A stretch of DNA of 64,000 nucleotides from Erodium maritimum (lineage: Eukaryota > Streptophyta > Magnoliopsida > Geraniales > Geraniaceae): assembly GCA_963921825.1 (NCBI GenBank), contig OY997592.1:55696336-55760335 (forward strand). The letters are read 5' to 3'. Below, in pieces: positions 21,550 to 32,739 of the stretch. Position numbers and translations under genes: made by a program. The notes below the pieces were generated by a model. The model was not told where the DNA came from and did not search any database. It saw only the letters and a list, made by a program, of their open reading frames with translations. Within the stretch, counting starts at the first letter, position 1. Every line of letters begins with the position of its first letter.

Positions 21550-24383
21550 TGTCACGCCCCAAATCTGGTATTGACCGGACCCGAGACGTGACTTAGTGAA
21601 TTTTAAATAATAATAATTAAAAGAGGATAAAAGATATCTGATAAAGACGAGATAATACATAAATATAGAAGTTCGAAACCCTGAGTCCTACGCTCAGTAC
21701 GACTCTACGAACATAAATAAAGATAATCCCGGACCCTCGCTAGCCCCATGCTCCGCGATGTCCTCTACTCCATATTAAAGCTAATACCTGTAGAAAACAC
21801 GGTAAGAGGTGAGCTTGACGCTCAGTAGGGAAAACCAAGGAACCAACCTCAAAACAGATTTACCAGAAAGTTATTCCACAATTTAAGTTAATTACAAAGG
21901 CTGAAACAACGACGCGACACTTAGAGTAATTAAAAACGAAAACCCCTTTTGAACCTGACACGCATAAATCCAACCTTACCGGCGTTAACTCAACACCAAC
22001 CACTAAACCAAATGCCTTGTTCGTCGCATGTAACAATCCAAGTAAAACACCCAAGTACATTTCCAAACTAACTTTTAACAATTAACGGGAGAAGGCGACA
22101 ACGAGGAACTGTAATCCAAATTAACAACCTTCACTTTACTCGACCAAAAACTATCCCGAAAATCCTCGTCAGAACCCCTTCACGACCGACTCACGGATAA
22201 CCACAAGATGACGCTTTACTCACACGGAAATCACACACAAAAACTCAGCATCAAACAATCAAATCAAGTCATGCACGGTCACACACAACTTCCAACGAGG
22301 AAAACACTCATAGCCACAATACAGCAATACTCATTCAAATCCAAAGCAATCACAAACACACAAATCGTAACCATCGCACAGTCTCGGGAGCAACCCGCTC
22401 GGCCCGGCGCAGCCGCACGCAACTTCTCCAACACAAAGTCGGGATAGGCGGTCGACCTCATCGCGGAACACAGCGTTTTACCGATCGATGGAAGGCAGGG
22501 AAATCGCCTCTTCGCGGCCTCATCTCTCGCGGCATCGCGGAACAACCTCATCACGGCACAACACAACGTTTTACCGAGTGCTAGTCGGAAGGTAGGAAAA
22601 CCACCTCTTCGCGGGACACAGCGTTTTACCGACTCACGGTCGGAAGGTAGGGAAACCACCTTTCTCATGTAACCCAAAGCACAACACAACATCACACTTC
22701 ACCGATTGCGCGCCGGAAGGTACGATACACCTGACGGAAGTACATCTCTCACACTTTACCGGCCGCACATCGGAAGGTACAACACCCTCTCGGGCACAAC
22801 TCAACCAAATATCACCATAACAATCACAATCAAAATCACAATCATAATCACAACTACAGGTAACCACAGTACCACCACCACAATCATGATCACGTCGGTC
22901 TATCACTGACCCGACCATATCACAACCAATGATTCACATCATAACAATCACGGCACACTTGCCCACACATAGAAACGACATGTTACACCGAATATGATAT
23001 GCTTTGACCCTTAATTACACTCACAACTGCTCTGCACTTACCATCACTTACCGACACCACACTCCACGTGGTAACCCCACCGGCTTAACCGGTATTCGTT
23101 CCCCAACATCCCCAGTTCAACATATCAACGAAACTGGAAAATAACCACTCAAGTCATCAACATGTATCACAAGTTCAATTCTACTCGTTTTCGTGTTCGT
23201 TACTTATTAACCATTCAAATAACACATCACCGAGCATAACCATTCAGCAAACAATCCTACAGGCACGACATGGCCCGATTCTACCAGCACGACAATTCCC
23301 AAGACTGAAATCGTAAATGTTCACAATTTATACGTCTACGCTAGTTATTCACATCCTACATGCATACTAGTTCTTTAACCGGTTATTAGGTTTCCCTATA
23401 TGCATTCTAGTTAATCCGAAATAAAGCGGGTTCGAGGTAATCCCTACCTCAAGAAGAACCACAGTTGCGTCTCCTAGCTGCTGACGTCCGGGCCTACCTC
23501 CGGTCTTTTCTGTGCTCGGGGTAAAGGCCTGGTTTTAACACAAAAAGGAACGATCATTAGTCCCGGTCCAGTCCGTAACGGTCCTCAAAATTTAATAAAT
23601 AAGTCCTCTTTAATTAACGGTCCCGTCCTCTAATTTATCTGATTTAAAACCTTTAGAAAGCCCGATAAGTCCTTCAAGTTATCAGTCAAGTCCGTTGAAT
23701 TCTCCAATTTAATTTAATCAAATTAAATAAACTGATTTTTAATTAATCAAGTCTTTAAAAACGGTCTGACCCGGATCCGACCCGAGGCCGACTCGGATCC
23801 GAGTTCGAACCCAAAACCAAACCCGATCCGAGCCTGACCCGACCCGAGTCCAGCTCCAGACCCGAGTCCGGACCCAACTTGGTCGAGGCCTGGTCTAGCC
23901 TGTCCGAGGCCAAAGCCCACTTCGCCCCTAAGCCCGAGTCCAACCTGGGCCCAAGGTCCGTCTCGACTTCGCCTTGGCCCAACCCGTCTGGCCCAATAGC
24001 CTGCTCGTGTCACGGGAGAGAGGGCGGCTAGGGTTGGGGACTCCAGAGGTGTCTGCGTCTTCTCGTGGCGGTGGACGGCGACGGCGGTGGCCGAGAGCTC
24101 GACGAAGGGACGCCGTCAGGGAAGAAGGAGGGATACGGCGGCATCGGGAAACAATTTCCCCTTGCCTCTCCGGCGAGCACTCCCCGGCAAACAGTTCCCT
24201 TCGATGACTCGTCCCCTCTCAGACCCATTCGAGCTCGGACGGATTCACGGCGGCGCAACAGAAAACGAGAGGGAGGGCGTCGGATCTGGTGGATCTGGGC
24301 GAGTTCGTCGCGAGGGTTTGCTCGGAGGGAGGTCTCGCGCGGGCGAGTTTCAGAAGAAGAAGAAGAAGAAGAAGAAGAAGAAG

Positions 24384-24415
<32 letters not shown>

Positions 24416-24854
24416 GAAGAAGAAGAAGAAGAAGAAGAAGAAGAAGAAGACGATGGAGGTTGGAGCTCCGGTGTCGTGTGGGGGGGCAGAGGAAGGAGAC
24501 GGAGTTGAGGGAGGAGTGAGGTCGACACGACAGCGATTTTTTGTTCTGGATCTGGTTCGCAAGCGTGAGAGGCGAGAGGAAAGGGATGCAAAGGGAAGCG
24601 TGCACTGAATGAAGCGGGAGAGAGAGAAGACTAGGGTTAGTCACGCGCGCGTTGGGCCGGCTCAAAGGCGTGCGCGCGGATTGGGCCTGATCCATTGTTC
24701 GGCCCAAGTCCGAGTCTGGCTGGCCAAGATCTAATTTAGCTCCTCTCCTTTTTTCTTTTTCTTTTTTTTTTGAAAACGATCCAAAATCCAATTCGTTCTC
24801 CAACCTTCGACGCTCTACACAAAAATTTAAAACTTAAGTTTTCAGGTCTTTACA
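21550..24854 (-). repeat. Gypsy long LTR, minus strand (3.3 kb)
   Basis: On the minus strand it starts TGTAAAGACCTGAAAAC (24854) and ends GGGGCGTGACA (21550). It has the same architecture as the LTR at 3023. A polypurine tract lies next to it at 24855-24870, so this is a 3' LTR whose internal region lies to the right. It contains repeats with GGTCGGAAGGTAGG phrases (22480-22800), a Pro/Arg-rich stretch with GACCCG repeats (23770-23950) and a GAA microsatellite. Frames inside are low-complexity artefacts. Confidence 0.75.
24352..24450. repeat. (GAA)n microsatellite
   Basis: About 33 AAG/GAA triplets with one GTAG interruption. It generates poly-Glu, poly-Lys, poly-Arg, poly-Ser, poly-Leu and poly-Phe frames on both strands that are not genes. 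Confidence 0.95.
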
Positions 24855-25230
24855 GTCTACCCCCTTAAAGGAATTTCGTCCCCGAAATTTAAAACGAACG
24901 TACTCCACTTGAACCTGCCTCAAGGTATGTTCGATTTAAAACTCCCAGTCCATTGTCACCCAAACCCACAGAAACACAAAACCAGTTAGTCGATACCGTA
25001 ATCCTCCGTCAGTAGAGACGTCGCACCAACATACGCGGCTTGGTCGAGATATCCTACACCGGAACCGTCCGTCGGTACAAGTATCATACCGGAACAACAC
25101 ACGGGGAACCGCGCGTACGTGAGACTACGACCGTTATTCGAGCAATCCACGCCGGACTCCAAACCCTATCGAGTTTGTTTATTCAATCGCACTCCTCGCG
25201 ATGTAAAGAGTGTTCACCATGAGATTAAAC
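24855..25230 (-). mobile_element. Short internal end of the minus-strand Gypsy
   Basis: The polypurine tract (plus strand GTCTACCCCCTTAAAG) is followed by sequence equivalent to the region before the 3' LTR of the element at 3023 (both have AATTTCG(G/C)GGACGAAATTCC on the element strand). No protein domain was recognised. The element is incomplete. Confidence 0.55.
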
Positions 25231-25490
25231 ATCGTTCAGACATCATCTTATGTAGATTTCCTACCCCCATAATTTCGAAGTATTAAATTCTAATTAAGAA
25301 TGTGAGCCCATCCCATTGATCATCGAGGCCCAAAGGATCCAATAAGGTTGTCCTGTTCATCATTACCTAGAAATGGAAGCACTCAGATGCTTGCATAACA
25401 AGTTACTGTTATAAAAACTCTATCTCGTTCCAATACCAACGGTTTGATATCCTAAAAGAACTAAACATCCGCCACGGAAGACAAGTATTT
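25231..25490. other. Spacer, nothing recognised
   Basis: AT-rich, no frame or repeat that I can name. Confidence 0.4.
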
Positions 25491-25497
25491 TACTTAG

Positions 25498-25640
25498 GAC
25501 CTTATCATCGACATCATCAGCCGAGCGCCCACAAGCACCTCACGCGCTTCATGTGTGTCTCCAAATCATGGTGTTTCTTAATTCGCACCGACCCTTATTT
25601 CTTTCGCTGAGAACGCACTGCCTCACTCCACTGACTCCGT
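25498..25640 (+). pseudogene. F-box gene fragment 1 (broken)
   Basis: DNA closely matches the F-box exon at 27870-28010 (compare CACGCGCTTCA, GTCTCCAAATCATGG and CACCGACCCTTATTTCTTT). It encodes an F-box-like DLIIDIISR then loses frame, so it is a pseudogene. It ends with ACTCCGTATGT, the same splice-donor-like sequence as the other copy. Similar spacer phrases (ACGTTTTTGTTT..ATTTCAG) follow both, suggesting duplication of a segment carrying the exon and the start of its intron. Confidence 0.65.
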
Positions 25641-26603
25641 ATGTATTGTGTGTTCATCTCTTTCCTCATAATTCGATTATTTCTATGTATTCATCTCTTT
25701 CCTCATAATTCGATTATTTCTATGTATGTATGTTCCCACGTTTTTGTTTCGATTAATTTCAAATCGTCAGATAAGTTATGTAATGTATACTTTGATGATC
25801 TATCTCAATTTTCGTTGAAACCTTAATCAATATACTTGATTCCTATACATGTCACATTTTTGTTTTGAATAACCATCCAGTTTTGACCGTTTTCCACCAA
25901 TATTTGAAAATTGGTCGAAACTCGGTCAAAACTCAGTCCACTAATTTATACATATAATTGTAAGCTATACATGAAAACCTGTAGTCGAAAATATGTGTAT
26001 AGCACGAACACACACAAAAAAAGATTATCAATAACAAATTCAATTCAATTTTCGAATACAATTAAATTTCATCAAACGTGATTAGAATGTGTTTGGAACT
26101 ATCTCGTTTTATTAACTTGTTGCTATTTTTGTCTTAAATATATTGTAGTTGTTTGTTATTCAATACAAAACTTGATTTGTTGATATCTTCCCGTTAAGTG
26201 GAAATGGTGAAATATCTTTAATCGGTACCTTAGCACGATTTGATCGCTACCGTTGTTTAGAACATTTATAATTTCAGAATGAGGTATGTGCTTTCATCTA
26301 TTTGAATTTCCAAACTTTCGTTTCCATATTTGTGTACGTCTTAGAATGTGTATTCTAGAGTGATGCACATTGAAAGACTTGAGAGCATGTGCTGCGGTTG
26401 AGGCCAAGGAGATTCTAAGCACATATGAACACTTTAATGTGTTTCCCGAATGGTTCCGAAGAAACACAGAGCTTGCCCTTTACAACGGATGTAGAGTCCT
26501 CGCATGTAGACTCGGATACAGTTCAGTAAATTGCATACCTTGTTTGATGATCCGGCACAACAAAAACGTCAATAAGATATGTTAGAGAGAAAGTGAAAAT
26601 GTC
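25641..26603. other. Spacer; one unrecognised 71-codon frame
   Basis: AT-rich. A frame at 26370-26585 (ACAAVEAKEILSTYEHFNVF) could be an exon remnant, but I cannot assign it. A retroposon is inserted at its right side. Confidence 0.35.
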
Positions 26604-27432
26604 TTTTTTTTTAAACAGGTAACAGAGGTGTCACATTAATTTCTATCGAACATTACAATATGGGAATTACCCCGAGCACCAGGATACTATCCGAGTCCAT
26701 CTCGAAGAACCCGACTGTCATGGCCCCATATAACTAGCCTACTTTGCTTCGTAGACAAACACAATCACAAAGGAAACCCTCGTACCCACAATTCAAACAT
26801 CCTAAGAACAGTAAAATAAACCAAACGAAAAATAAAATCAACTAAACCTGAAACAAAATGCCTCAAACTAAGACAGGAAAAACAAAATGCTTCCTTGCTC
26901 CTCCCGGGACAACCAAGCAAAGTCGATCCCGGGTCTTGATGGATACGCCCCGGATCCCAAATTTGTCGATTGCGGTGCTCCAAGACCTTCTCCGAGCAGC
27001 TCTTGCGGGAGGGAGAGAGAGCCAAAAACTGGGAGGATCGATTTTGGAGTAGCTTTGGAGAATCTGAGTCTCATAGGCTCTCATAACAGTCTCTTAGACT
27101 CAATTGGCAGTGTCTTAGACTCGATATTACCTCGGTCGGCGACAAAGAGGTAAGTAGCCATCCGTGGCTCGTATGATTGAAGCGTATATCCAGCTTCGAT
27201 GGAGGGACACGACAATTGCAGGAACGGCTGTGCTCGGGGGAGGGAAGGTCGCAGTTATTATTCAGATTGAAGTAACTAATGAAAGAGAAGATCGAACGGA
27301 GGAAAAAGAGGACAAAGGGGCTCCACCGGTAATCTCCATGGCCAAAACCATAAAGGCTACAAACGGCGGCGGCTAGGGTTTGGTGGGGTTCTCGCAGATT
27401 TGAGAGGAAACAAAAATTTTAGTCCTGTAATC
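26604..27432 (-). mobile_element. Minus-strand retroposon with long TSD
   Basis: Both sides carry ATATGTTAG followed by AGAAAGTGAAAATRTC (26577-26603 and 27433-27455, with one small indel and one mismatch). The insert starts on the plus strand with T(9), i.e. a poly-A tail on the minus strand. Its other end has the GC-rich AAACCCTAGCCGCCGCCG leader typical of plant LINEs. Overlapping short frames at 26765-27153 are unrecognised. It is likely a non-autonomous or internally deleted LINE. Confidence 0.65.
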
Positions 27433-27828
27433 ATATGTTAGAAAGTGAAAATATCTCAGTTATATATTAATCGAACATCCTTATTGGATTGGGACCTCAT
27501 GTCCATCGAATTTACCTTTGGGCCCTTGTGTCCATCGAATTGAAGGCATCGTGAAAGATGTTCTGCTCATTACCTCAAAGCAGTCAGATATTCCTATGTA
27601 TGTTCTTACGTTTTTGTTTTGGTTAATTTCAGAAGCGTTGGAACCCTAATCAACATACTTGTTGTTACGTTTTTATTTTGAATAATTTCAGAACAAACGT
27701 ATGCACCGGATACAACGATTTTGGGTGAATTTACGCTAATCAAGCCAATTTGGGATTTATTTGTTTATGGAAAGCGTCGCTTGAAAACACCAATAAAACG
27801 TCGCCGACTATACTTGCTCTTAACCGCC

Positions 27829-28004
27829 ATGGAAAACAAGGAACGAGGAGAGATGGAAGAGAAGAATTTTACCGAGGACCTCATCACCGACATCATTAGG
27901 CGAGTGTCGACCAAACACCTCACGCGCTTCACGTGCGTCTCCAAATCATGGCGTTCCTTGATCCGCACCGACCCTTATTTCTTTGGCCTCTATAAACAGA
28001 CTCC
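27829..28004 (+). CDS. F-box exon, partial gene
   Basis: The frame from ATG 27829 reads MENKERGEMEEKNF then an F-box (residues about 13-50: FTEDLITDIIRRVST, LTRFTCVSKSWRSLIRTDP). F-box proteins are the substrate-recognition part of SCF ubiquitin ligases. The frame is also open upstream to 27721, but the Met at 27829 directly precedes the conserved part. Coding sequence probably stops at a good donor, ACTCC|GTATGTATC. The C-terminal kelch or FBA part of a ~380-residue F-box protein is not found before the LINE at 28226. It is either a truncated gene or a pseudogene, and it is related to the fragment at 25498. Confidence 0.6.
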
Positions 28005-28225
28005 GTATGTATCTAAGTTATCACGTTTTTGTATATTTATAGAAATTGTCGCTTAAAAACGCTTGTAAAACCCTAACCAATATAGCAGATTCCTATATAT
28101 ACTTGTTGTTGTTACATTTTTGTTTTGAATAATTTCAGAACAATGTGTGCAATGTCTTTTTTGTTGTCAATAATTTCATAACAAAGTATGCAATTTGTGG
28201 GGTATCATTCTGATACCTTGGGCTG

Positions 28226-28681
28226 GTGAGGTATTTGGATGAGCTTGTGGAACTATTGGTTGCGTATTTGGTGGTGCTGGTTGAGATTTTTGACCATGTT
28301 GGACGTCTAACCTCTCTTCTCCTTTTCGTATTTTGCTTTCATTATCCTTTGGACTTCAAGGCTGGAAAATCTGGGTACTCAGACATGTTATTTTGGGTGT
28401 TTGTATTTTCTGTTGTTTTTCGCTTGTATTGTGCTTATCGTTAGTGTTACTGGGTTTATATACCTGTTTTGTTGTGTAATCTGCTATGTTTACCCCTTGT
28501 TGGGTAGTCTGGTGTGCTTAATGTTAGAAACATTTATGTATCAGACATGTTGTATCCCCAGTGTTTGGGGTGTTAGTTTGAGGCTCCCTGATTGAGGTGC
28601 TCATCGTTTGTAATGGTTTGGTTGAGAGCTGAGCCCTTGTCCTTGTCTTTTTTTTCAAAGACTTGGATCTTTATAAAAAAA
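28226..28681 (+). mobile_element. LINE 3' end, 5'-truncated
   Basis: Contains TTTGTAATGGTTTGGTTGAG and a short A-rich tail TTTATAAAAAAAAC. This matches the arrangement TTTGTAATGGTTTG..GGGCTC..AAAAAA at the LINE tail near 51330-51427. No coding motif survives, and no TSD was found. Confidence 0.5.
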
Positions 28682-28691
28682 ACTAGGTGGG

Positions 28692-28712
28692 GCACCGCGC
28701 GATGCGCGGTGC
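28692..28712. repeat. Perfect 9-bp hairpin after the LINE tail
   Basis: GCACCGCGC, then loop GAT, then GCGCGGTGC. It stands in AT-rich sequence immediately after the poly-A. It may be the end of another repeat; family unknown. Confidence 0.6.
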
Positions 28713-29452
28713 TTGGTGTGAGGACATGTATGTTGCATCTAGTTATTATGATAATGTTTAACATAAACATCAATAAATACCAACAATAGACTCTAACACA
28801 TTCCATGACCATATGGTAAAAGAATAAAAGCTTCAAGTAGAATTTGAGATATTATATAGTTCTTAATGCCAACGACAATTCCACCATGTATATTGGTAAC
28901 GCCAAATTTTTACTCGACGGAGTTTTCTTCTTGAACATGGACTTTAAATTTTGATGTTTCTTATCGACCGTTCAAAGATTCTTCTTCTTGAACATGGACT
29001 TTAGCTTTTGATGTTTCTTGTCTATTCTTCTTCGCAAGCTTCCTCACATTCTTTTCCAATTTACCCATCTCAATACTTCTATTTCTGGTATCATCCAATG
29101 AAGCTAGAAAACAAAAAAAAATGATTATCAGTACACTTTATTTCAAAACCGGTAGGGTAACGGCTACACCAATAGTAACTCCAATAACAACTACCGTTTG
29201 GAGGTCTCGCATGGCTTCAATTTTGAGCAATGGAACATGGAAGGTTGGAGCAGTAATGAAGGGAGTAACTGACCCAAGCAAGAATATGGGCGAGAGTGAA
29301 AAGGTTAGAATTTTGGGAGAGCCTGATATAGCCACACAGGGGCCAGCGTGGACCAAGTGTGAGGATGTGTGTGAGTCCCACGTTGCCATGTAGGCGCCAT
29401 ACTGGTTTATTCTTTCCTATTATAGTCTTTGAGATTGTTGGTCAAAAAAAAA
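28713..29452. other. Spacer with an unrecognised 90-codon frame
   Basis: The frame 29121-29393 (+) and an opposite frame 29138-29389 (-) are both open. Neither matches a family I know, and I make no gene call. Confidence 0.35.
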
Positions 29453-30925
29453 GGGAAAATTTCAGTATAATACCCTGGCAAATTTTTTTTGCACTTTCAT
29501 ACCTAAACCAAACATTTATTTTCACTTTAGTACCCAACCGTTAACTTTATGTTAGTTTGAATGGAAAAAGTTAAAAAGACCATAATACCCCTAACTATTA
29601 CTCAAATTTTCAAACTCATGCCATTGAATTCAAACTTGAAAATAAGTGAAATGACAATAATACCCTCCATTGTTAGGGTATTAAAATGAAAATTTCACTA
29701 TTTTTAAAATAAAATCAGTTTTTTTTATATATAAATTCAGTTTTTATTTATGAAAGTTATTTTTATTTTTAAAAAAATCAGATTTTAATTTAAAAAATAC
29801 ATTAAAATCAGATTTTATTTTTAATAATACATAAAAATCAGTTTTTTAAAATACATAAAAATCAGTTATTTTTTGTTATTCAGTTTAATTTTTCAAAAAT
29901 TCAGATTTTAATTTAAAAATACATAAAAACCATATTTTAAAAAAAATACATAAAAATCATTTTTTTAATTTAATTAATAATTTATTATATTTGTTTTTTT
30001 TATTTTCCTTTTGCTGGCACGGCCTCGAACCAGATTTGCTCACTTCATTTCTTCTTCACTCCCGTCCGATCCGACTGGAGCTGCGGTGATTTCAGAGGCG
30101 TGGTCCGATGTTGTGCCTCGCTAGAGTTGAAGGGATATGGTCCGCGGACTCGGTTTGACGGCGGGGCTCTAGGAGGGTCTTCTCGTCTTTTCGTCCCGCC
30201 GCCACCATGGGAAACTCTCCTGATGCTGGCATGGACGCAGTCAAGAGGCGACTCATGTTCGAGGACGAGTCTGTTCCTAATCCTTCTAAATCTCTTTAGC
30301 AATCGTGTCAGTTTTTTTCGATTTTGTGCTCTGCTGAATCGATTTTGTGCTATGCAGATATGGATTTGTAAAAAAAACATCGAAAAAAGAAAAAGGTAAA
30401 ACAAAAAAATGCTACGAGATAGAAAAATTATTCTGGGTAGAAAAATGAAAATAAACAATATAATTAAATTACAAAAAACTGATTTTATGTATTGTTTTTT
30501 TTAAAACTGATTTTTATGTATTTTTGAAAATAAAAATAATTTTCATAAATAAAAACAGAATTTTTGAAAATAAAAATAATTTTCATAAATGAAAACTGAA
30601 TTTATAAAAAATAAATTGAATTTTTGAAAAATAAAAATAATTTTCGAAATTTTCGTTTTAATATCCTAACAGTGGAGGTTATTACTGTCATTTCACTTAT
30701 TTTTAAGGTATGAGTTCAATGACATGAGTTTGAAAATTTGAGTAATAGTTAGGAGTATTATGGTCTTTTTAACTTTTTCCATCCAAACTAACAGAAAGTT
30801 AACGGTTGGGTACCAAAGTGAAAATAAATGTTTGGTTTAGGTATGAAAGTGCAAAAAAAAAATTTCCAGGGTATTATATTGAAATTAAATGTTTGGCAAG
30901 GTATTATACTGGAATTTTCTTTTTT
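29453..30925. mobile_element. Mutator-like fold-back element carrying host DNA (Pack-MULE-like)
   Basis: The left arm, from GGGAAAATTTCAGTATAATACCC through about 29700, returns in reverse at about 30640-30920 (GGTATTATACTGGAATTTTC). The arms share long phrases such as TTGCACTTTCATACCTAAACC and ACCGTTAACTTTCTGTTAGTTTG with small differences. Between them lie AT-rich sequence and a GC-richer island at about 30000-30310 that holds the start of an IDI-like coding sequence. No transposase is present. I could not find a 9-bp TSD, so the MULE label rests on the long arms and the captured segment. Confidence 0.6.
30207..30299 (+). pseudogene. Captured fragment of isopentenyl-diphosphate isomerase (IDI)
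   Basis: After GCCACCATGG the translation reads MGNS then PDAGMDAVKRRLMFEDE. This is the conserved start of the cytosolic part of plant IDI, which isomerises IPP and DMAPP in isoprenoid synthesis. After residue 21 the similarity stops and a TAG closes a 30-residue frame. The point of divergence fits an exon end of the parent gene, but I cannot check that. No Nudix domain is present, so it cannot be an enzyme. It is intact as a very short frame in a good start context. Confidence 0.6.
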
Positions 30926-31056
30926 ATCATGCACCATGCCACCATCTGATTGCTTCTTTACCCTCTAGTTACACTACTTGTTTTGACATACATCTACATT
31001 ACGTAACATAGTGGGCTGATGCTAATTACATTATATATTTAAGAATATTCATGCCA
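30926..31056. other. Short spacer
   Basis: Host sequence between two inverted-repeat elements; nothing recognised. Confidence 0.4.
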
Positions 31057-31065
31057 TTATTGAAA

Positions 31066-31480
31066 GGGTAAACTACAAATATCTAACCCAAACTTGTAGC
31101 GTTTAACTGATACCTATTCTAAATTGTTTTTTAACTGATACCTACTCAGATGTTTAGTTATATAACAAATAGCCCAAGCTGTCAGCTAAAATGACAAAAA
31201 TGCCCTCAAATTTTTTTTTAATATTTTTTTAAAATAAAACTGAAGTGATTTTTTTAAATTAAACTAAAGTGAATTAATAAGTGCATATATATACCTAAAA
31301 AGTGATTTTTTTTAAAAAAATAATTGTTGAAGTTTAGTTGAGGGTATTTTCGTCCTTTTAGCTGGCGGCTTGGGCTATTTGTTATATAACTAAACATCTG
31401 AGTAGGTATTAGTTAAAAAAACTTTAGGGTAGGTATCAGTTAAACGCTACAAGTTTGGGGTAGGTATTTTTAATTTACCC
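31066..31480. mobile_element. MULE-type MITE, 415 bp, TSD TTATTGAAA
   Basis: Inverted arms of about 150 bp start GGGTAAACTACAAATATCTA and end in the complement ...TTTACCC. A perfect 9-bp TSD, TTATTGAAA, lies at 31057-31065 and 31481-31489. A 9-bp TSD plus long arms indicates a non-autonomous Mutator-like element. Confidence 0.85.
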
Positions 31481-31645
31481 TTATTGAAATCAATTACTAA
31501 TAAAAAGATATGGTAAACTTCCATGCATCAGATTGAGGTGTTAAGGTGAAAGAGGTTAGAGAGTAAACTCATAAAGGTGATTAGTCTAACTCAACTTCTT
31601 TGAGTGTTAGACGACCTCTTGTTGAATTGCAAACATGTCAAATTG

Positions 31646-32037
31646 GGGAAAACGTCGAATCCTAACTGTGTTGGAAATGTGGTTTTCACGTCCTAACTAT
31701 GCCCACCTTTTTGTGGCATGTCCTATACCAAAGGTCACATTTTGTCACATGTCCTATACAAAAGGTTTTTTTTTTACAAAACATGTAAAATGACACAAAA
31801 AAAGTGTTTTTTTAGTAAACTTATACCACCTACCTCTTGTAGTACACTGATAAACGCAAATTATACAAAAATTAGGAGGAAAAACCATCGAATGCGAACA
31901 TTATACCATTTTTTGGGTGTCATTTTACATGTTTTGTAAAAAAAACCACCTTTGCTATAGGACATGTCACAAAAAGGTGTGCATAGTTAGGACGGGGAAA
32001 CCACTTTTCCAATACAGTTAGGATTCAGCATTATCCC
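31646..32037. mobile_element. MULE-type MITE, 392 bp, TSD GTCAAATTR
   Basis: Arms read GGGAAAACGTCGAATCCTAAC and, reversed from the right end, GGGATAATGCTGAATCCTAAC. The inner arms share GTGTCATTTTACATGTTTTG. A 9-bp TSD lies at 31637-31645 and 32038-32046 with a one-base difference. It contains no gene; its frame at 31718 is incidental. Confidence 0.8.
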
Positions 32038-32201
32038 GTCAAATTATTAACAAGGTAAAGTTATGAGAGAAACTATCTGAAAATCAAGTTTGTAAACTTT
32101 CCTGAAGTAACTATAGACTAAGTAAACATGATATATAACCAGTCATGTTCAAGAAACAGATCGAGAAAGTAAAAGAGGAACATGTGCCCATTTTGAATCA
32201 A

Positions 32202-32603
32202 GGGTAAACTACAAATACCTACCCCAAACTTGTCACGATTAACTGATCCCTACCCTCATGTTTTTTTGTAACCGATACATACTCAAATGTTTAGTTTTTT
32301 AACAGATAGCCCAAGCAGACATGTAAAATGACGAAAATGCCCTCAACTACATTTCAGTAATTACTTTAAAAAAATTTAAAAAAATCACTTTTGTTAGGTA
32401 TATATTTATTTATTAAATCACTTCAGTTTTATTTTTAAAAAAATATTTAAAAAATCACTTCAGGGCATTTTCGTCATTTTACCTGTCTGCAGGGGCTTTG
32501 CGTTAATTTTCGGAACATTTGAGTATGTATCGGTTACAAAAAAACATGAGGGTAGGTATCAGTTAATCGTGACAAGTTTGGGGTATGTATTTGTAGTTTA
32601 CTC
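32202..32603. mobile_element. MULE-type MITE, 402 bp, TSD TTGAATCAA
   Basis: Same family as the element at 31066 (arms GGGTAAACTACAAATACCTA). A perfect 9-bp TSD, TTGAATCAA, lies at 32193-32201 and 32604-32612. The arms contain CATTTTCGTCATTTTAC and GTATCGGTTACAAAAAAACA. Confidence 0.85.
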
Positions 32604-32739
32604 TTGAATCAAATCAACCCCAACTGCAAATGCTAAAAGCCATGCAATTATTTTGGGCTTTATTTTCTAAGCCAGGCAAGCCCATCACTTGCTTGTTAAT
32701 TTTTTGGGACAATGGAAAAATGTGAGGCATTCACTTCTT

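Noticed and set aside
24028-24803. Frames of 147-194 codons with poly-Glu, poly-Ser or poly-Leu
   Set aside because: Caused by the (GAA)n microsatellite inside an LTR.
29121-29393. 90-codon plus frame and 83-codon minus frame
   Set aside because: Both are open with no recognisable domain, start context or splice partner; left as unassigned spacer.
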